From positions 1,736,001 through 1,800,000 of the forward strand of contig NZ_JQMX01000001.1 of the NCBI RefSeq assembly GCF_000744945.1: DNA of 64,000 bases, written 5' to 3'. Both the position numbers and the translations under genes were made by a program. Under the pieces are notes generated by a model that had not been told where the DNA came from, searched no databases, and saw nothing but the letters and a program-made list of their open reading frames with translations. Origin of the DNA: Carnobacterium maltaromaticum DSM 20342. GTDB lineage: Bacteria; Bacillota; Bacilli; Lactobacillales; Carnobacteriaceae. Positions 61,667 to 64,000 of the stretch are shown in pieces; the first letter of the stretch is position 1; every line of letters begins with the position of its first letter.

Positions 61667-62629
61667 TCAATAATTGTGTTTATAATCAATGACATTCCGG
61701 GGCAACTCTTCTCCGGCAACATATGCCGTAAGATTTTCTTCAAATATAGCAAATAAACGTTTCTTGAAATGTTCAGCTACTCCACTAATATGGGGCGTAA
61801 TCAAGACTTCTGGTAAATCCCATAATGGACTATCTTTTGCCAAAGGTTCTTCTTTAAAAACATCTAAACCGGCAAAACCAATCTGCCCATTTTTTATCTG
61901 GCGAATTAAAGCATCTGTATCTACAGACGGCCCTCTTCCAACATTAATAAAACCAGCACCTTTTTTCATGCTTGTAAAAAAAGAATCATCATAGTAATTG
62001 GTTGTTTCTGAAGTTAACGGTAAAATATTAACAACAAAATCGGCTCTTTTAATATGTTTTGGAATTTGATCTTGCTTAATAATTTCAGAGACTTCTGTTA
62101 CAGGATTTCCACTTCGATTAACACCAATCACATTTAATCCAAAAGCCTGCGCTAGACGAGCAACTTCTTTTCCAACCTGGCCCATTCCAATAATCATCAT
62201 AGTTTTGCCCTTTAGCTCTACTAAACTTTCTGTTTGTGACCAGACTTTATTTGTTTGTTGATTGATAGCCTTTTTAATCCCTCTAGTATCAGCTAACAGC
62301 ATACCAAAAACTGACTCAGCGATAGGAACACCATGAATTCCGCTAGCATTCGTCAAAATAATATTTTTTTCGTTTAGTAAAGACAGATTCATGGTATCCA
62401 CACCTGCAGATTTTGCTTGAATCCATTTTAAGTGACTATCCTTATTTTCTAATAAAAAATCAGATTTTGCTGAACTCCAGCCATAAACTATTTCGATATC
62501 AGCTGCAGGAAAATTTAAAGTTGAGTCTGAAAACCCATCAATAACCTCATAATCCGGCGCTAAATCCTTCACTCGTTGCAATTGTTCTGGAGTTGTTTCT
62601 TGAAGTAACCATATTCCTTTATTCTTCAT
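61667..62629 (-). CDS. D-2-hydroxyacid dehydrogenase family protein
   Basis: 320 residues. The Rossmann motif is MIIGMGQVGKEVARLAQAFG, and the catalytic set is Arg in NVGRGPSVDT, Glu in FKEEPLAKDSPLW and His in TPHISGVAEH. VDTMNLSLLNEKNIILTNAS is typical of the phosphoglycerate dehydrogenase-like group. It reduces or oxidises a 2-keto/2-hydroxy acid; the substrate is open. AAGGAGG lies before the ATG. A short form of the dispersed hairpin repeat is in its leader. Confidence 0.92.
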   Translation of the reverse strand: MKNKGIWLLQETTPEQLQRVKDLAPDYEVIDGFSDSTLNFPAADIEIVYGWSSAKSDFLLENKDSHLKWIQAKSAGVDTMNLSLLNEKNIILTNASGIHGVPIAESVFGMLLADTRGIKKAINQQTNKVWSQTESLVELKGKTMMIIGMGQVGKEVARLAQAFGLNVIGVNRSGNPVTEVSEIIKQDQIPKHIKRADFVVNILPLTSETTNYYDDSFFTSMKKGAGFINVGRGPSVDTDALIRQIKNGQIGFAGLDVFKEEPLAKDSPLWDLPEVLITPHISGVAEHFKKRLFAIFEENLTAYVAGEELPRNVIDYKHNY

Positions 62630-62645
62630 AATTTCCTCCTTAAAT

Positions 62646-62690
62646 AAAAAGTTTGTTGAGCCGGTTAGCTCTAATTACAAAGGCTAGCCT
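62646..62690 (-). repeat. Dispersed hairpin repeat, copy d (short form, upstream of the dehydrogenase)
   Basis: On the gene strand: AGGCTAGCC, an 11-base loop, AGAGCTAACCGG, then CTCAACAAACTTTTTAT before AAGGAGG. The hairpin tip of copy c is missing, but both end modules are kept. Confidence 0.7.
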
Positions 62691-63051
62691 ATACACTAAT
62701 CAGCGCTTTTTATTAAGAATAGTGATAGATAAAACGATATTAATTGATTTTATCTCCCCAAATTCCTATTTACCCTCTATAAAATATTCTGAAAAACTAG
62801 CTTATTTTTGCTTTATTCTCATTATCCCACTTATAACCCCAATACGAAAGAGAAACACCCTCATTTTGTTTAATTAATATTCATGTTCATTAAATAACAA
62901 TCCCTTAATCAAAGACTAATCAAACTGTTAGAAACCAAAGAAAATAGTTGTTTCCTTATATAAATCGGTTTATGATAAAAACGGTATCTTTTGATATCCT
63001 TTGAACTTATATGATTCATTTTAATTGTAAACAGAGAGGACGATTCATTGA
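62691..63051. other. Intergenic region with divergent promoters, otherwise empty
   Basis: No ORF of interest. It must carry promoters for the dehydrogenase and for the permease. A short inverted sequence, GGTATC-TTTT-GATATCC, lies near 62984-63000. Confidence 0.4.
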
Positions 63052-64000
63052 ATGAAAGAAGAGAAAAAGTTACGTTGGTATAACGTGGCCTTAATTGCCT
63101 TTGTTTCGGTTTGGGGCCTAGGAAATGTTGTAAACAACTATGCAACTCAAGGAATTTCAGTTATTACATCATGGATTTTAATTATGCTTTTATACTTTGT
63201 TCCATATGCATTAATTGTCGGTCAACTAGGTTCGACTTTTAAAGATGGCAATGGGGGAGTTAGTACCTGGATTAAAGAAACAACCACTAAGAAGCTGGCT
63301 TATTACGCTGCTTGGACATACTGGGTGGTGCATATTCCTTATTTAGCACAAAAACCACAAGGAATTTTAATCGCTCTTGGTTGGGCATTTAAACAAAATG
63401 GAAATCTAGTGAATGATACACCAGCCCTAACTGTATCTCTAATTAGTTTAGTCATTTTCTTAATCTTTCTATGGGTTTCATCAAAGGGTTTAACCACTTT
63501 AAAAAGAATTGGTAGTATTGCAGGAATGGCAATGTTTGTCATGTCTTTATTATTTATTTTATTAGCTGTAACCGCTCCTGCTCTTCGTGGTGCATCTTTT
63601 GCCACACCAAATATGGGCGATATAAAAACCTATTTACCGACTTTTAATTTTGCTTATTTCACAACAATATCAATGTTAGTCTTTGCAGTTGGTGGAGCTG
63701 AAAAAATTTCACCTTACGTAAACAACACAAAAAATCCATCTAAAGAATTTCCTAAAGGGATGTTAGCTTTAGCAGCGATGGTTGCTGTTTGTGCCTTATT
63801 GGGTTCATTTGCAATGGGGATGCTATTTGATAGTAACAACATTCCTGATGATTTAATGGCTAATGGTGCATATGACGCCTTTCAACGATTAGGTGCTTAT
63901 TATGGAGTTGGAAACTTCTTTATGATTTTATATGCGATTGCCAATACAATGGCTCAAATATCAGCCTTAGCCTTCTCAATCGATGCTCCGCTAAAAATCT
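63052..64000 (+). CDS. APC-superfamily amino acid permease (C-terminus cut off by window edge)
   Basis: 316 codons are visible, open to the window end. The N-terminus reads MKEEKKLRWYNVALIAFVSV, then WGLGNVVNNYATQGIS, and about seven hydrophobic segments follow. The segment LVFAVGGAEKISPYVNNTKN resembles the glutamate/GABA antiporter group of the APC superfamily. The substrate cannot be fixed. AGAGAGGA lies 11 bases before the ATG. Confidence 0.88.
   Translation, partial: MKEEKKLRWYNVALIAFVSVWGLGNVVNNYATQGISVITSWILIMLLYFVPYALIVGQLGSTFKDGNGGVSTWIKETTTKKLAYYAAWTYWVVHIPYLAQKPQGILIALGWAFKQNGNLVNDTPALTVSLISLVIFLIFLWVSSKGLTTLKRIGSIAGMAMFVMSLLFILLAVTAPALRGASFATPNMGDIKTYLPTFNFAYFTTISMLVFAVGGAEKISPYVNNTKNPSKEFPKGMLALAAMVAVCALLGSFAMGMLFDSNNIPDDLMANGAYDAFQRLGAYYGVGNFFMILYAIANTMAQISALAFSIDAPLKI

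Overview
The window is AT-rich DNA from a low-GC Gram-positive bacterium of the order Lactobacillales. Supporting signs are a class A sortase, strong AGGAGG ribosome binding sites with some TTG and GTG starts, PerR-, Zur- and CcpA-type operators, and genes such as ceo (carboxyethylornithine synthase) and a BmrC/BmrD-like exporter pair. The mix resembles Carnobacterium, Enterococcus or Vagococcus; Carnobacteriaceae is my guess and not proven. Almost everything is chromosomal housekeeping or metabolism. Mobile DNA is limited to one intact IS1380-family element and a decayed serine recombinase fragment.

Layout. 1-3.1 kb: htpX (cut by the window edge) and lemA, with a 1678-bp IS inserted just upstream. 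3.2-7.3 kb: PerR-box-controlled dps, a SUKH protein, sortase, an unknown gene and DedA. 7.4-12.3 kb: a tRNA-like gene with an odd anticodon arm, then a zinc-starvation locus: zinc-free ribosomal proteins S14 and L33, a His-rich zinc-binding lipoprotein with an extra domain, two YibE/F membrane proteins and a 40-residue basic protein, with Zur-type boxes between the divergent units. 12.3-19 kb: an unknown coiled-coil protein, rpiA, ASCH and VOC proteins, pta and ung. 19.2-23.3 kb: a gluconate operon (gnd, gntK, gntP) behind a strong promoter with a cre site and a palindromic operator. 23.5-30.9 kb: a DUF6056 membrane protein, GntR/FCD regulator, HAD phosphatase, pdxK, methyltransferase, 6S RNA, LURP-one protein, GNAT and TetR. 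31.2-36.1 kb: a GlnPQ-type amino acid transporter, a candidate small RNA, direct repeats, a lipoprotein and uvrC. 36.2-42.7 kb: a LacI regulator, then an uncharacterised cluster: cupin, PEP-hydrolase-like TIM barrel, frameshifted UPF0261 protein, and a regulator that fuses a paralogous TIM barrel to an AraC DNA-binding domain; then a GH1 glycosidase. 42.8-50.8 kb: ceo, a 3D-domain wall protein, nucleoside deoxyribosyltransferase, a CmpB-like membrane protein and a heterodimeric ABC exporter. 50.9-56.5 kb: an accessory stretch with recombinase debris, DUF3139, a secreted NlpC/P60-like protein, a TPR-type XRE regulator facing a 22-codon peptide gene, an FMN reductase and a TipAL-type MerR regulator. 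56.6-64 kb: brnQ, a second LacI paralogue, an amino acid ABC transporter without an ATPase, seven tandem 82-bp repeats, a 2-hydroxyacid dehydrogenase and the start of an amino acid permease.

The most interesting items are: (1) the XRE/TPR regulator and divergent mini-peptide with overlapping promoters, a candidate peptide-signalling pair; (2) a family of four hairpin-forming repeats that always sits just upstream of the ribosome binding site of a metabolic gene (gntP, pdxK, the cupin, the hydroxyacid dehydrogenase); (3) the TIM-barrel/UPF0261/cupin cluster whose regulator carries a copy of its own enzyme fold; and (4) the 82-bp tandem array. All coordinates and motifs were read by eye; no database search or folding program was run.
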